Shown: positions 52,806 through 61,924 of the stretch, in pieces | Layout: each line of letters begins with the position of its first letter | How positions within the stretch are numbered: position 1 is the first letter of the stretch | Assembly: GCF_001563285.1 (NCBI RefSeq) | Contig: NZ_CP005188.1 | Coordinates: 935,501-999,500, forward strand | Direction of reading: 5' to 3' | Length of the DNA: 64,000 nt | Source of the DNA: Sphingobium sp. MI1205 | GTDB taxonomy: Bacteria > Pseudomonadota > Alphaproteobacteria > Sphingomonadales > Sphingomonadaceae | The notes under the pieces: model-generated | Databases searched by the model: none | Told to the model about the DNA's origin: nothing | What the model saw: only the letters and a program-made list of their open reading frames with translations | Position numbers and translations under genes: made by a program

Positions 52806-53966
52806 CTATGCGAGCGCCTTCTCGTAAATCTGATACACCTTGTTCACCTTGCTGTTGATCGCTTCGGCGATGGCGTTCATGCCCTGGTTATCGTCCAGCA
52901 CCCAGCCGATCTCGCTCCGGGTCGCGCCATAATTATCAATCGCGCGGAGCCGGATGGTTTCTATCATCATGAAGGCGAGTTGGCTGGCTAGGCGCGACGA
53001 TTGAAGCCGCTGGACCACGCCCATCAGCGGAACCCGCATCGTGCGCACCTGCGGCTTTCGCAGCCACCAGAGGAGTTTAGCCCAGCCGAAGGGAAAAAGC
53101 GAGCCATTGAGCGGGCCGGTCGCTTCATTGAAATCGGGCAAAGTCATCATGAAGGCCACCGGTTCGCCTTCCAGTTCCGCGATCATGATCAGATCCTCGA
53201 ACACAAGCGGCCTCAGCTTCTTGCCGATAAAGGCTATCTCTGCATCCGTGATTGGCACAAAGCCCCAATTTTTGCCCCAGGCGTCGTTAAGGATATGGAG
53301 GATGATAGCGGCCTCTTCATCGAATTTCGATTTATCGACCTTGCGCACGCGGATGCGGTCGCTTTTCTCGCCCGATGAAATGATCCGCTGGATCAGCGGG
53401 GGGAAGGGTTTGGTGATATCGAGTTCATAGGTCTTGAGCTGCTTGACGGGCAGATAGCCCGATCCCTCGATCATCGCCTGATAGGCCGGGCTGTTATGCC
53501 CCATCATCACCGTCGGCGGATGGTCATGCCCTTCGATGAGCAAGCCCGGCTCTTCCCAGATGGAAAGGGAAATGGGCCCTAGAACGCTGGTCATCCCCTT
53601 GGCGCGAAGCCAGGCTTCGGCCGCGCCAATCAGCGCCGCCCCGGTGTCTGCATCCTCCGCTTCGAACAAGCCGAAATTGCCGGTTCCAGGCCCCATGCCC
53701 TGCTCTGCCGGTTGGGCGAGCGCGAGATGGTCGATATGAGCCGAGATGCGGCCGACGATGCGGTCGCCGCGGCGGGCCAGGAAATATTGGGCTTCTGCAT
53801 GCCCGAAAAAGGGGTTCTTCTTCGGCGTGATCAAGCCGTACACTTCGCCCTTCAGCGGCGGCACCCAATTGGGATCGCTGGCGTAGAGCCGCCAGGGCAG
53901 ATCGACAAAGGCCTTGCAGTCAGCTTTGGAAGCGACGGGGGTAATTACCAGATCGGAATGGGCCAC
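52806..53966 (-). CDS. GNAT-fold acyltransferase resembling bacterial ceramide synthase
   Basis: Cytosolic or peripheral protein of about 386 residues from a probable GTG start (53966); an upstream TTG at 54050 would add 28 less convincing residues. Landmarks are FVDLPWRLYASDPNWVPPL, KNPFFGHAEAQYFLARRGDRIVGRISAHID, the GPGTGNFGLFE loop, GPISLSIWEEPGLL, ILNDAWGKNWGFVP and GWVLDDNQGM. They match the family formerly annotated as GCN5-related acetyltransferases that includes, as I recall it, the ceramide synthase bCerS of Caulobacter. That family N-acylates a sphingoid base. It diverges from a desaturase gene across a 143-base gap. The ceramide assignment is inference from family resemblance. Confidence 0.72.
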   Translation of the reverse strand: MAHSDLVITPVASKADCKAFVDLPWRLYASDPNWVPPLKGEVYGLITPKKNPFFGHAEAQYFLARRGDRIVGRISAHIDHLALAQPAEQGMGPGTGNFGLFEAEDADTGAALIGAAEAWLRAKGMTSVLGPISLSIWEEPGLLIEGHDHPPTVMMGHNSPAYQAMIEGSGYLPVKQLKTYELDITKPFPPLIQRIISSGEKSDRIRVRKVDKSKFDEEAAIILHILNDAWGKNWGFVPITDAEIAFIGKKLRPLVFEDLIMIAELEGEPVAFMMTLPDFNEATGPLNGSLFPFGWAKLLWWLRKPQVRTMRVPLMGVVQRLQSSRLASQLAFMMIETIRLRAIDNYGATRSEIGWVLDDNQGMNAIAEAINSKVNKVYQIYEKALA

Positions 53967-54109
53967 GGCAGAGCTTTCGCTAAAGGATCGCAGCAGTTCG
54001 ACGCTTGTTTCCAGATTGTCAATCCGGTCCTCACCGGATCGCCTGACCAAGGCGAACCTGTCATGGGGCTGCCACGATTTCAGCGCAATTGCGGTATAGG
54101 AGCGGCTGC

Positions 54110-55177
54110 ATGACTGTGCATGATCCCATCATTGCGGGTACGGCGGCCCAGCGGTCCGCGATTCCCGACGACACGGCGATGCTGCGCGCCGCAGCGGAAC
54201 TGACGCGCGAATATGCAGTGGCGAACCCGCGCATTTACTGGCCGGACATGCTGGCATCGGCGCTGATCGGCTATGGTGCTCTGGCGGGGGCGATGCTGTT
54301 CGACAATGTCCTGCTGGCGGTTGCCTGCGGCTTGGTCGCGATGCTGGCCCTCTATCGCGCGGCGAGTTTCATCCATGAGCTGACGCACATTCGCAAGGAT
54401 GCGCTGCCCGGTTTCCGGCTGGGCTGGAACCTTGTTGTCGGCATTCCGCTCATGATCCCCTCCTTCCTCTATGAGGAGGTGCATACCCAGCATCATGCGC
54501 GCACGCGCTACGGCACGGCCAGTGATCCTGAATATCTGCCGCTGGCGCTGATGAAGCCATGGTCGCTGCCGCTATTCGTCCTGGTCGCGGCGCTCGCGCC
54601 TGTGGGCTTGATCCTGCGCTTTGGCCTGCTGACGCCGCTCAGCCTGCTCGTGCCCGCGCTGCGGCGGAAGGTCGTGGCGGAATTTTCCGCCCTTTCGATC
54701 AACCCCGCCTATCGCCGCCGCCCGCCCGAAGGCGCGTTCCGCCAGCGGTGGTTGTGGCAGGAAGCGGGCGCTTGCCTGTTCGCGTTGACGCTGGTCGGCA
54801 GTGTCTTTGTTTTCGGGTGGAAGCCATTGCTGGTCTATATGGCCGTGCATTCGGCGATGACCGTCATCAACCAGCTGCGCACGCTGGTCGCGCATTTGTG
54901 GGAAAATGAGGGCGATGCGATGACCGTGACGGCGCAATATCTGGATTCGGTGAATGTGCCGCCGCCTTCGCCGCTCGCCGCGCTCTGGGCGCCGGTCGGC
55001 CTTCGCTATCATGCGCTGCACCATCTGCTGCCCAGCGTTCCCTATCATGCTTTGGGGAAGGCACATATGCGGCTGGTCGCGACCCTTGGGGATGCGTCGC
55101 CCTATCATCGGGGCAACTATCCCGGCATGTGGCCGCTGGTGGGCAAGATCGCGCGGAGTACGATGGGGCGGCGTTAA
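54110..55177 (+). CDS. Fatty acid desaturase / lipid hydroxylase
   Basis: Integral membrane di-iron enzyme of 355 residues with four hydrophobic segments (near 45-85, 115-130, 150-185 and 225-245). The three histidine boxes are HELTH near residue 90, HTQHH near 125, and HALHH near 302. It could desaturate or hydroxylate a fatty acyl, or a sphingoid chain given its divergent partner. The start is ATG 54110. A half copy of the family A repeat lies between it and lptG. Confidence 0.88.
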   Translation: MTVHDPIIAGTAAQRSAIPDDTAMLRAAAELTREYAVANPRIYWPDMLASALIGYGALAGAMLFDNVLLAVACGLVAMLALYRAASFIHELTHIRKDALPGFRLGWNLVVGIPLMIPSFLYEEVHTQHHARTRYGTASDPEYLPLALMKPWSLPLFVLVAALAPVGLILRFGLLTPLSLLVPALRRKVVAEFSALSINPAYRRRPPEGAFRQRWLWQEAGACLFALTLVGSVFVFGWKPLLVYMAVHSAMTVINQLRTLVAHLWENEGDAMTVTAQYLDSVNVPPPSPLAALWAPVGLRYHALHHLLPSVPYHALGKAHMRLVATLGDASPYHRGNYPGMWPLVGKIARSTMGRR

Positions 55178-55204
55178 GTTGATTTCCGTCCCAGCGAGCG
55201 CTGG

Positions 55205-56305
55205 CTATTCTTCCGTTCGGAACAGGACCGTTTCACCCACCAGCAGGAACAGGAAGAAAGGCGCCCAGGCCGCGAGGATCGGCGGGTAGGCGCCGAGATT
55301 ACCCATGGCGAGCGAGAAATTGTCCGCGACGAAATAAGCAAAGCCCAGCGCCATGCCCAGCACTGCGCGCAGGAACAGCTGGCCCGACCGGGCCAGCCCG
55401 AATGCGGCGACCGATCCCAAAATCGGCATCAGCAGCGCCGAAAGCGGCCCGGACAATTTGTGCCATAGGCTCCCTTCCAACTCGGCCGTCGGTCGTCCCG
55501 CATCGCGCAGGTCGCCGATGGCGGCGCGCAGTTCACTGAAGGTCATGGCGTCGGGATCAACCCTTGCCAAAGTGAACTGGTCAGGCCGGATCGCGCTGCC
55601 GAAGCGCACGGTGCCGACCTGCCGTTCCGTCCCGCGGGCGACGTCGAACTGCCGCGCGTCTTCCAGCACCCAGCTTTTGCTGGCGACGTCATAATGGCCC
55701 TTGGGCGCCTGGATGATCGTCGTCAGGCTGTTGTTCACGCGATTGAATATCTCGACGTTGCGCAGTTGAACCGCAGTGCCGCGCCCGGCGACGATGGCAG
55801 CGGTCACCAGATTGTTGCCATCGCGCACCCATGGGTTGGCCTTGATCCCGCTGCTGGGCGGCACCGGCCCATATTCGACCGCCTGCCACGCGCTGAGCGT
55901 CGCCGTCGAACGAGCCACGACCCGTTCGTTGAACACGTAGCTGAGCAGCGCCACGCCCAGCGCGGCGGCGACTAGTGGGGCCAGTATCTGGTGAGCCGAC
56001 AGGCCCGCCGCCTTCATCGAGATGATCTCGCTGTTCTGGTTGAGGCTGGCGAGCATGATCAGCGTGCCGAGTAGTACAGAGAAGGGAAGGAAACGTGCGA
56101 TGATCTGTGGCACGCGCAGCCCGACATAGTGCCAGAGCTGGGCGTCGCCATTGCCCGCATAGGCCAGGATGTCGCCCGATTCGCCCAGCAGGTCGAGCGT
56201 TTGCAGCACGACGACAAGCAAGGCCAGCACGGCAAAACTGCGCGTCAGGAACAGCCGCACCATATACCAGCTGATCTGGCGCGAGGGGAAGAAGTCGAAC
56301 TGCAT
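55205..56305 (-). CDS. lptG: LPS export permease LptG
   Basis: Inner membrane permease of the LptB2FG lipopolysaccharide transporter, 366 residues from ATG 56305. It has six helices as three plus three (RLFLTRSFAVLALLVVVLQTLDLL; ARFLPFSVLLGTLIMLASL; the C-terminal pair) and a large periplasmic jellyroll at about residues 115-265 (for example ARSTATLSAWQAVEYGP and WVLEDARQFDVARG). lptF precedes it by four bases. Sphingomonads often lack typical LPS and carry glycosphingolipids, so the exported lipid may include these. Confidence 0.94.
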   Translation of the reverse strand: MQFDFFPSRQISWYMVRLFLTRSFAVLALLVVVLQTLDLLGESGDILAYAGNGDAQLWHYVGLRVPQIIARFLPFSVLLGTLIMLASLNQNSEIISMKAAGLSAHQILAPLVAAALGVALLSYVFNERVVARSTATLSAWQAVEYGPVPPSSGIKANPWVRDGNNLVTAAIVAGRGTAVQLRNVEIFNRVNNSLTTIIQAPKGHYDVASKSWVLEDARQFDVARGTERQVGTVRFGSAIRPDQFTLARVDPDAMTFSELRAAIGDLRDAGRPTAELEGSLWHKLSGPLSALLMPILGSVAAFGLARSGQLFLRAVLGMALGFAYFVADNFSLAMGNLGAYPPILAAWAPFFLFLLVGETVLFRTEE

Positions 56306-56309
56306 GGTG

Positions 56310-57521
56310 TCAAGCTGCTCCTTGGGCTGCCGCGCTGCGCTTCCTGCCAAAGCGCAGCAGCTTGGCCACCTGCTTGCCGAGTGTGGCGAACGCATATTCC
56401 AGCGCGCCGATCGGCTGTCCGCCGGGACGGTGCGCAACGACATGATACATCCACAGGATCAGCCCGGCGGTGAGCAGGAACGGCGTCCACAGCGCGATGA
56501 TCGGATCGACCCTGCCCAGCGCGCCGATGCCTTGGCCATATTCGTTGATCTTATGGTAGGTCACGATGAAGACGATCGAAAGAAAGACCCCCAGCGCCGA
56601 TGTAGACCGTTTCGGGGGAATGGCGAAGGCGAGGGCCGCGAGGGGCAAGAGCAGCATCATCGCCACTTCAACCAGGCGGAAATGGAAATTCGCGCGAATC
56701 TCGTTGCGCAGCTTTTCGGGCGTTGCGGGATCATGGCCCATCACCGCGAGTTCGGGAATCGTCTTTTCCCGATCGACATTGCGCCCGCGGAACCGTTCGA
56801 TCTGCGGCAGGTCGATTGGCAAATCATGGCTGGAGAAGGACAGGATGCGCGGCGATTTATATTTCGGCGCATCGTTGACCAGCACGCCGTCCCGCAACCG
56901 GAAGATGATCGTGTCGGGGTCGTCCGTCGCCAGGAAGCTGCCCTGTGCGGCAGTCACGGCCAGGGTCTGCCCATCCTTGCCCGTGGCGCGCACGAAGATG
57001 CCCTGAAGGTTCCGGCCTTCGTCCAGGCTGCGCTCTATCCGCAGGGTCATGCGCTTGCCAAGGTTGGTGAACTCGCCGACCTTGATCGACGCGCCCAGCG
57101 CGCCCGAACGCAGTTCGAAACGTAGCGCTTCATAGGCGTGGCGGGACAGGGGCTGGACAAAGCCGACGATGCCGAAATTGAGCAGGGCCAGCGCGATCGC
57201 ATACATGTACGGCACGCGCAGCAACCGGCCGTAGGACAGCCCGACCGCGCGCATCACGTCCAGTTCGGACGACAGGGCCAGCTTTCGGAAGGCGAGCAAA
57301 ATGCCCAGCATCAGGCCGATCGGAATGCCGAGCGAAAGATATTCCGGCATCATATTGGCCAGCATCCGCCACACGACGCTGACCGGGCCGCCTTCAGCTG
57401 CGACGAAATCGAACAGGCTCAACATCTTGTCGAGCACCAGCAGCATCGCGGAAATGACCAGCGTGCCGAGCATCGGCAGCGCTATCAGGCGGGCGAGATA
57501 TCGGTCGGTGGCGGTCAGCAT
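56310..57521 (-). CDS. lptF: LPS export permease LptF
   Basis: Partner permease of LptG, 403 residues. It has six helices (first pair in residues 12-65, the last three from about 285) enclosing a periplasmic beta domain (FVRATGKDGQTLAVTAAQGSFLATDDPDTIIFRLRDGVL). The N-terminal RYLARLIALPMLGTLVISAMLLVLDKM and the signature GIPIGLMLGILLAFRKLALSSELDVMRAVGLS are typical. It is translated from ATG 57521 in the same operon as lptG. Confidence 0.95.
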   Translation of the reverse strand: MLTATDRYLARLIALPMLGTLVISAMLLVLDKMLSLFDFVAAEGGPVSVVWRMLANMMPEYLSLGIPIGLMLGILLAFRKLALSSELDVMRAVGLSYGRLLRVPYMYAIALALLNFGIVGFVQPLSRHAYEALRFELRSGALGASIKVGEFTNLGKRMTLRIERSLDEGRNLQGIFVRATGKDGQTLAVTAAQGSFLATDDPDTIIFRLRDGVLVNDAPKYKSPRILSFSSHDLPIDLPQIERFRGRNVDREKTIPELAVMGHDPATPEKLRNEIRANFHFRLVEVAMMLLLPLAALAFAIPPKRSTSALGVFLSIVFIVTYHKINEYGQGIGALGRVDPIIALWTPFLLTAGLILWMYHVVAHRPGGQPIGALEYAFATLGKQVAKLLRFGRKRSAAAQGAA

Positions 57522-57661
57522 TCTCTATGTGGTCGTCCCATCACCATGATTTGGCCGCAAACCCCGCCCATAGCGGAAGCACGGAATAAAGTTCGCGGGG
57601 GCGAACAGGGGCTCGCCGTCCGGTTTCTCGGGCGGCTATAGCTTCACGGAGTTGGATGGTC

Positions 57662-58150
57662 ATGTTTAAAGTTGCGATGGGTCTGATGTCGGCAGGGGCG
57701 CTTTTTGCCTCATTTCCGGCGTTTGCCCACGGACAGGAAATCAGCAACGATCTTGATAGGTGCGGCGCATCGGCCAAGGGGCCGGCGGTGCTGGTCGATG
57801 TGCGCGGCTTCGCCGCCCCGACCGGTAATGTGCGCGTGCAATCCTATCCCGCGACCAAGAGCGCCTGGCTGGCGAAGGGCGCATGGCTCAATCGCATCGA
57901 CACTACGGTGCGGCCCAGCGGCGGCGGCATGCGTTTCTGCGTACCCGTGCCGGAACCGGGCCGATATGCGATCGCGGTGCGGCATGATCGCGACGGCAAT
58001 GGCAAGACCGACATCTCGCGCGATGGCGGCGGCTTTTCGAACAATCCCTCGATCAGCATATTCAATCTGGGCAAGCCATCGGTTCAAAAGGCCGCGGTCA
58101 ACGTCGGCCCGGGTGTGACGCGTCTCACCATTAAACTTCAGTATATGTGA
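57662..58150 (+). CDS. Secreted DUF2141 protein
   Basis: A 162-residue secreted protein with signal peptide MFKVAMGLMSAGALFASFPA then FAHGQE. The mature part is a beta-rich DUF2141 domain of Ig-like type: VDVRGFAAPTGNVRVQSYP, FCVPVPEPGRYAIAVRHDRDGNGKTD and a C-terminal GVTRLTIKLQYM. Its function is unknown, though it is often found near carbohydrate or lipid genes in sphingomonads. ATG 57662 has GGAG ten bases upstream; ATG 57656 is an alternative. It is cotranscribed with the DAGK-type gene four bases downstream. Confidence 0.85.
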   Translation: MFKVAMGLMSAGALFASFPAFAHGQEISNDLDRCGASAKGPAVLVDVRGFAAPTGNVRVQSYPATKSAWLAKGAWLNRIDTTVRPSGGGMRFCVPVPEPGRYAIAVRHDRDGNGKTDISRDGGGFSNNPSISIFNLGKPSVQKAAVNVGPGVTRLTIKLQYM

Positions 58151-58154
58151 TCCG

Positions 58155-59123
58155 ATGGTCCGCGTCGCCCTCCTGTCCAATCCGAAGTCGACGGGCAACC
58201 GGCAGACGCTTCCGCGCGTGCGCAGTTATTGCGCCAGCAATCCCGACATTTTCCATTATGAGGTGGAGCATGTCGAACAGATCGGCCGGGCGTTGCAGAC
58301 CATCGCCCGCGTCGATCCGGTCGTCATCGTCATCAATGGCGGCGACGGCACCGTTCAGGCGGCGCTGACCGAACTGTATCAGGGTGAGCATTTCCCCGGC
58401 CGGGTGCCGCCGATCGCGGTGCTGCCCAATGGCAAGACGAACTTGATCGCGCTCGACCTTGGCATTCACGGCGATCCGATCAAGGCGCTGGAGCGTATCG
58501 TTCAGATCGCCAAGGCCGGGGTCGATGACCATGTGGTCGCGCGTGAACTGATCGCCTTGTCGGACGGGCGGGCGGGATCGCGCCCGGTGCTGGGCATGTT
58601 CCTCGGCGGCGCGGGTCTGGCCGACTATATGCTCTATTGCCGCAACCAGATTTATCCGCTGGGCTTGTCCAACGGGCTCAGCCATTTCCTGACGGTGCTG
58701 GCCGTGCTGGCGTCATTGATATTTGGCATTCGTGCCCGGTTTCTGCCGCAATCCAGCCATCCGGTGCGCATTTCCCTGATCCGCGAGGGACAGCTTGCCG
58801 GGCGTTTCGCGGTGTTGATCGTCACGACGCTCGACCGGCTGTTGCTGGGGGTGCAGGCGGGCGATAGCCGTCGTGGCAACATGAAGCTGATGGCGGTCGA
58901 TCAGAGCCTGCCCGCGCTGCTGCGCCTGGGCTGGGCCAGCATCACCCGGCGCGTTGGCAAGGGGCAGGTGCAGGGCGTTCACCTGGAGCAGGGCGACATC
59001 ATCCGCATCGAAGGCGATCACAGTAGCGTGATCCTGGACGGCGAACTGTTCGAGGCTTCCGAAGGCAGACCCATCGTGCTTCGGTCGACAGAGCCGGTTC
59101 CCTTTTTGCGACTGGCGGCCTGA
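58155..59123 (+). CDS. Diacylglycerol/lipid kinase family protein (second copy)
   Basis: A 322-residue lipid kinase with NPKSTGNRQTLPRVRSYC, the glycine loop VIVINGGDGTVQAALTEL near residue 60, and VLPNGKTNLIALDLG. A hydrophobic segment (VLAVLASLIFGIRARF, about 182-200) suggests membrane association, and the end carries the GQVQGVHLEQGDIIRIEG beta domain. It is distinct from the copy at 51876. Two such kinases flanking the acyltransferase/desaturase pair suggest a lipid-modification neighbourhood. Coupled to the DUF2141 gene. Confidence 0.9.
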   Translation: MVRVALLSNPKSTGNRQTLPRVRSYCASNPDIFHYEVEHVEQIGRALQTIARVDPVVIVINGGDGTVQAALTELYQGEHFPGRVPPIAVLPNGKTNLIALDLGIHGDPIKALERIVQIAKAGVDDHVVARELIALSDGRAGSRPVLGMFLGGAGLADYMLYCRNQIYPLGLSNGLSHFLTVLAVLASLIFGIRARFLPQSSHPVRISLIREGQLAGRFAVLIVTTLDRLLLGVQAGDSRRGNMKLMAVDQSLPALLRLGWASITRRVGKGQVQGVHLEQGDIIRIEGDHSSVILDGELFEASEGRPIVLRSTEPVPFLRLAA

Positions 59124-59141
59124 GCCGTCTCAGGGCGGCGA

Positions 59142-59990
59142 TCAATCCTTCCGTTTGAGAGCGTCTGCCAGTGACATGTTTCCGCTGCCCCGCCGGGCTG
59201 GTTTGGGCTGACTTGCATCGGGTTTCCAGCCGCTCAGATACAGGATCGCCATCTGCTCGGCCGTCCGGCCGTCCGCATCGGCCGCGCCGGCGAAATGCCG
59301 GGCCGCGCCCATCAGCGCGTCTCGCCGCAGGGCAGGGGGGTGCGACGCAAGCGCATTGCCCGCGCCCATGCCGCGCAGGTCGTGCATCAACCGCAGCATG
59401 TCGCCATAGCGCACCGTCAGCGTTTCGCTATCCGCGACCGGCATGGCAAAGCCCGCGCGGCTCAACAGGTCGCCCGCCGCACGTACATCGACCTGAGGAT
59501 GAATATGCTGGCTCGGGCGGTCGCCTTCGCCCGCCATCAGCGCGGCGCGCAGGCGGGGCAGGGTGCCCGCCCCGGTAAAGGCCGCCAGCATCAGGCCATC
59601 GGGCCGCAGGACCCGGCGCATCAGGATAAGCGCGCCGGGCAGATCGTTGACGCTGTCGAGCGTTCCGCAGGCGAGCACCAGATCGAAACTATCATCGGCA
59701 AAGGGTAACGCATCCTCCTCCGCCTGCACGCCCCGCTGTACGCGGGCGGCGGCAAAGCCGGGGTCCACGCAGACGACGCGCTTGCCCATGGCTTCCAGCG
59801 CGGTGCGTGCGCTTGCGTCGGGGCATCCGATGACGAGCGCTTCGGGAAGATCCCGCTGCACATCGGCGAGCCGGTCCAGCATTTCGTCCAGCATCGCGCG
59901 ATAGAGAAAGTCATGGTCCGCAAATCGGGCCAGCATGCGGTCCCGACGGCGGGCGCGCAGCGATCGATCGAAGATGTCGGGCGGGGTCAT
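59142..59990 (-). CDS. SAM-dependent methyltransferase (BioC/NDUFAF5-like)
   Basis: Class I methyltransferase of 282 residues from ATG 59990. It has the glycine-rich start (ALVIGCPDASART), acidic loop VCVDPGFAAARVQR, post-motif DDSFDLVLACGTLDSVNDLPGALILMRRVLRPDGLML, and a helical C-terminal half with DMLRLMHDLRGMGAGNAL. This layout is close to alphaproteobacterial proteins related to NDUFAF5 and BioC, so the substrate may be a protein arginine or a fatty acyl carrier, undecided here. It diverges from comF by 44 bases. Confidence 0.84.
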   Translation of the reverse strand: MTPPDIFDRSLRARRRDRMLARFADHDFLYRAMLDEMLDRLADVQRDLPEALVIGCPDASARTALEAMGKRVVCVDPGFAAARVQRGVQAEEDALPFADDSFDLVLACGTLDSVNDLPGALILMRRVLRPDGLMLAAFTGAGTLPRLRAALMAGEGDRPSQHIHPQVDVRAAGDLLSRAGFAMPVADSETLTVRYGDMLRLMHDLRGMGAGNALASHPPALRRDALMGAARHFAGAADADGRTAEQMAILYLSGWKPDASQPKPARRGSGNMSLADALKRKD

Positions 59991-60034
59991 GGCGGGTCTT
60001 GTGCATCGGGGGAGGAACGGGAACAAGGGAGATC

Positions 60035-60784
60035 ATGCCGCTTGCCCCCATTCTCAAGGCCGCTTTACGTCCCGCGCTGGATTATGCTCTGCCGCCCCGC
60101 TGCCCCGGATGTGGCGCGATAGTGGCGAGCGACAACGCCTTTTGCCTGTCCTGCTGGGGCGGGATGCGTTTTCTGGGCGATCCTTGCTGCGCGCGCTGCG
60201 GCGTGCCTTTCGATCATGATCGCGGCCCGGATGCGGCGTGCGGCGCCTGCCTTGCCAAGCCGCCGTCTTATGACAGTGCGCGGGCCGTGCTGGCCTATGG
60301 CGATGTGGCGCGGGCGGTGGCGCTGCGGCTGAAATATGGGCGGCGCATTGGTCTGGCGCGGCTGATTGCGGGGCATATGGCGCGGCGGATGCCGGTGTTC
60401 GATGGGCCGCCGCTGATCGTGCCGGTGCCGCTTCACCGCTGGCGGCTGTGGTGGCGAGGCTTCAACCAATCGGCATTGATCGCCGATCATCTGGGTCGCG
60501 CGACAGGGCTGGAGGTGGATAAATATGCGCTGCTGCGGACGCGGGCGACCCAGCCGTTGCGGGGGATGCACGCCGGACAGCGGGCCAAGGCGGTGCGCGG
60601 AGCCTTTGCACTCGCCCCGGCGCACCGGGTTAAGGGGCGGTCGGTGCTGTTGATCGACGATGTGCATACCAGCGGGGCGACTGCTGCGGCGTGCGCCAAG
60701 GTGCTGAAACGGGGCGGCGCCTCCAGCGTTCACCTGATGTGCTGGGCGCGTGCATTGCCGGTCGGCGCAGAGGGCGCCGATTGA
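60035..60784 (+). CDS. comF: ComF family phosphoribosyltransferase-like protein
   Basis: A 249-residue protein with an N-terminal zinc ribbon of two CxxC pairs (PRCPGCGAIVASDNAFCLSCW; CCARCGVPF ... CGACL) and a C-terminal PRTase-like domain (IVPVPLHRWRLWWRGFNQSALIADHLG; VLLIDDVHTSGAT). ComF proteins are associated with DNA uptake and recombination. The start ATG 60035 has AAGGGAG upstream. It is followed by grxC 46 bases later. Confidence 0.94.
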   Translation: MPLAPILKAALRPALDYALPPRCPGCGAIVASDNAFCLSCWGGMRFLGDPCCARCGVPFDHDRGPDAACGACLAKPPSYDSARAVLAYGDVARAVALRLKYGRRIGLARLIAGHMARRMPVFDGPPLIVPVPLHRWRLWWRGFNQSALIADHLGRATGLEVDKYALLRTRATQPLRGMHAGQRAKAVRGAFALAPAHRVKGRSVLLIDDVHTSGATAAACAKVLKRGGASSVHLMCWARALPVGAEGAD

Positions 60785-60830
60785 CAAAGGCAGCCTCAGC
60801 GACAATTTCAGCCCCCGCAAGGAGTATGTA

Positions 60831-61088
60831 ATGGCGAAGGTCGAAATCTACACGAAGGCATGGTGCGGCTACTGCGCGCGAGCGAAGGGATTGCTGCAGA
60901 GCAAGGGCGTGGCGTTCGACGAGTATGACATCACCATGGGCGGCCCCCAGCGCGCCGAGATGCTGCAGCGCGCCAATGGCGGGACGACCGTGCCGCAGAT
61001 CTTCATTGACGGCAGGCATATCGGCGGCAGCGATGACATGGCTGCGCTGGACCGGCAGGGCAGGCTGGACCCGTTGCTGGGGCTGTGA
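60831..61088 (+). CDS. grxC: Glutaredoxin 3
   Basis: A 85-residue glutaredoxin with the active-site motif CGYC (Cys12, Cys15; the family usually has CPYC) in IYTKAWCGYC. The substrate-binding TVPQIFIDGRHIGGSDD and the GSDD helix are standard. It reduces protein and low-molecular disulfides with glutathione. AAGGAG lies seven bases upstream of ATG 60831. Its stop overlaps the start of the nitrilase gene (GTGA). Confidence 0.96.
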   Translation: MAKVEIYTKAWCGYCARAKGLLQSKGVAFDEYDITMGGPQRAEMLQRANGGTTVPQIFIDGRHIGGSDDMAALDRQGRLDPLLGL

Positions 61089-61924
61089 ACAAGATGCGCG
61101 CCGCGATCTTCCAAATGACCAGCGGTATCGATCCCGCAGCGAATGGCGAGGCCATTGCGATGATGGTTGCGCGCGCCAAGGCGGAGGGAGCGGACATGCT
61201 CTTCACGCCCGAAATGGCAGGTTATCTGGACCGCGACCGGTCGCGGGCGGCGGCTACATTGCGCAGCGAAGCGGATGACCCGGTCCTTGCGCAGGTTCGC
61301 GACGCGGCTGCGAAGCACGGCCTGTGGGTGCATCTGGGATCGCTGCCGTTGAAGGATGAACGCAGCGACGGGCGCTGGGCCAATCGCAGCTTCATGATCG
61401 ACGCCAACGGAGCGGTCCGCGCTCGTTACGACAAGATCCATCTATTCGATGTGGATCTCGCCACCGGCGAAACTTGGCGGGAATCGTCCGTTTATGGTCC
61501 GGGCGAGCAGGTCGTCGCCGTCGATACGCCATGGGGGCGGATGGGTCTTTCCGTCTGCTATGACCTGCGCTTCCCGGATTTGTATCGCGCGCTCACCAAC
61601 GCTGGAGCGACGATATTGTCGATACCGGCCGCGTTCACAGTACCCACCGGACAGGCGCATTGGCACATCCTCCTGCGTGCACGGGCGATCGAGGCGGGCT
61701 GTTTCGTCATCGCCGCCGCGCAGACGGGCGTGCATGAAGATGCACGGGAAACCTATGGCCACAGCCTGATCGTCGATCCTTGGGGTGAAGTCGTGCTGGA
61801 CATGGGCGGTGTGGGTGGTCTTGCCCTTGCGGAAATCGATGTCTCGCGCGTAGAGAAGGTGCGCGGGCGGGTGCCCGCAATCGCCAACCGGCGTATCCTT
61901 CCAGTGGATGTGACGCTTTCGTGA
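61085..61924 (+). CDS. Nitrilase-superfamily amidase (Nit1-like)
   Basis: Carbon-nitrogen hydrolase of 279 residues with the catalytic triad Glu43 (LFTPEMAGY), Lys117 (YDKIHLFDVD) and Cys158 (LSVCYDLRFPDLYRAL). The specificity loop resembles Nit1, which repairs deaminated glutathione in mammals and yeast, and the grxC neighbour supports a glutathione link. The start is GTG 61085, overlapping the grxC stop, or the ATG at 61094 (MRAAIFQM). The stop overlaps the DUF1178 start. Confidence 0.93.
   Translation: MNKMRAAIFQMTSGIDPAANGEAIAMMVARAKAEGADMLFTPEMAGYLDRDRSRAAATLRSEADDPVLAQVRDAAAKHGLWVHLGSLPLKDERSDGRWANRSFMIDANGAVRARYDKIHLFDVDLATGETWRESSVYGPGEQVVAVDTPWGRMGLSVCYDLRFPDLYRALTNAGATILSIPAAFTVPTGQAHWHILLRARAIEAGCFVIAAAQTGVHEDARETYGHSLIVDPWGEVVLDMGGVGGLALAEIDVSRVEKVRGRVPAIANRRILPVDVTLS

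Noticed and set aside
52806..54050. Start of the ceramide-synthase-like protein at the TTG 54050
   Set aside because: It would add 28 residues with poor similarity to the family; a GTG at 53966 fits better, though the start is not certain.
56169..57125. Plus-strand frame opposite lptF and lptG
   Set aside because: Antisense shadow; no domain and no ribosome-binding site.
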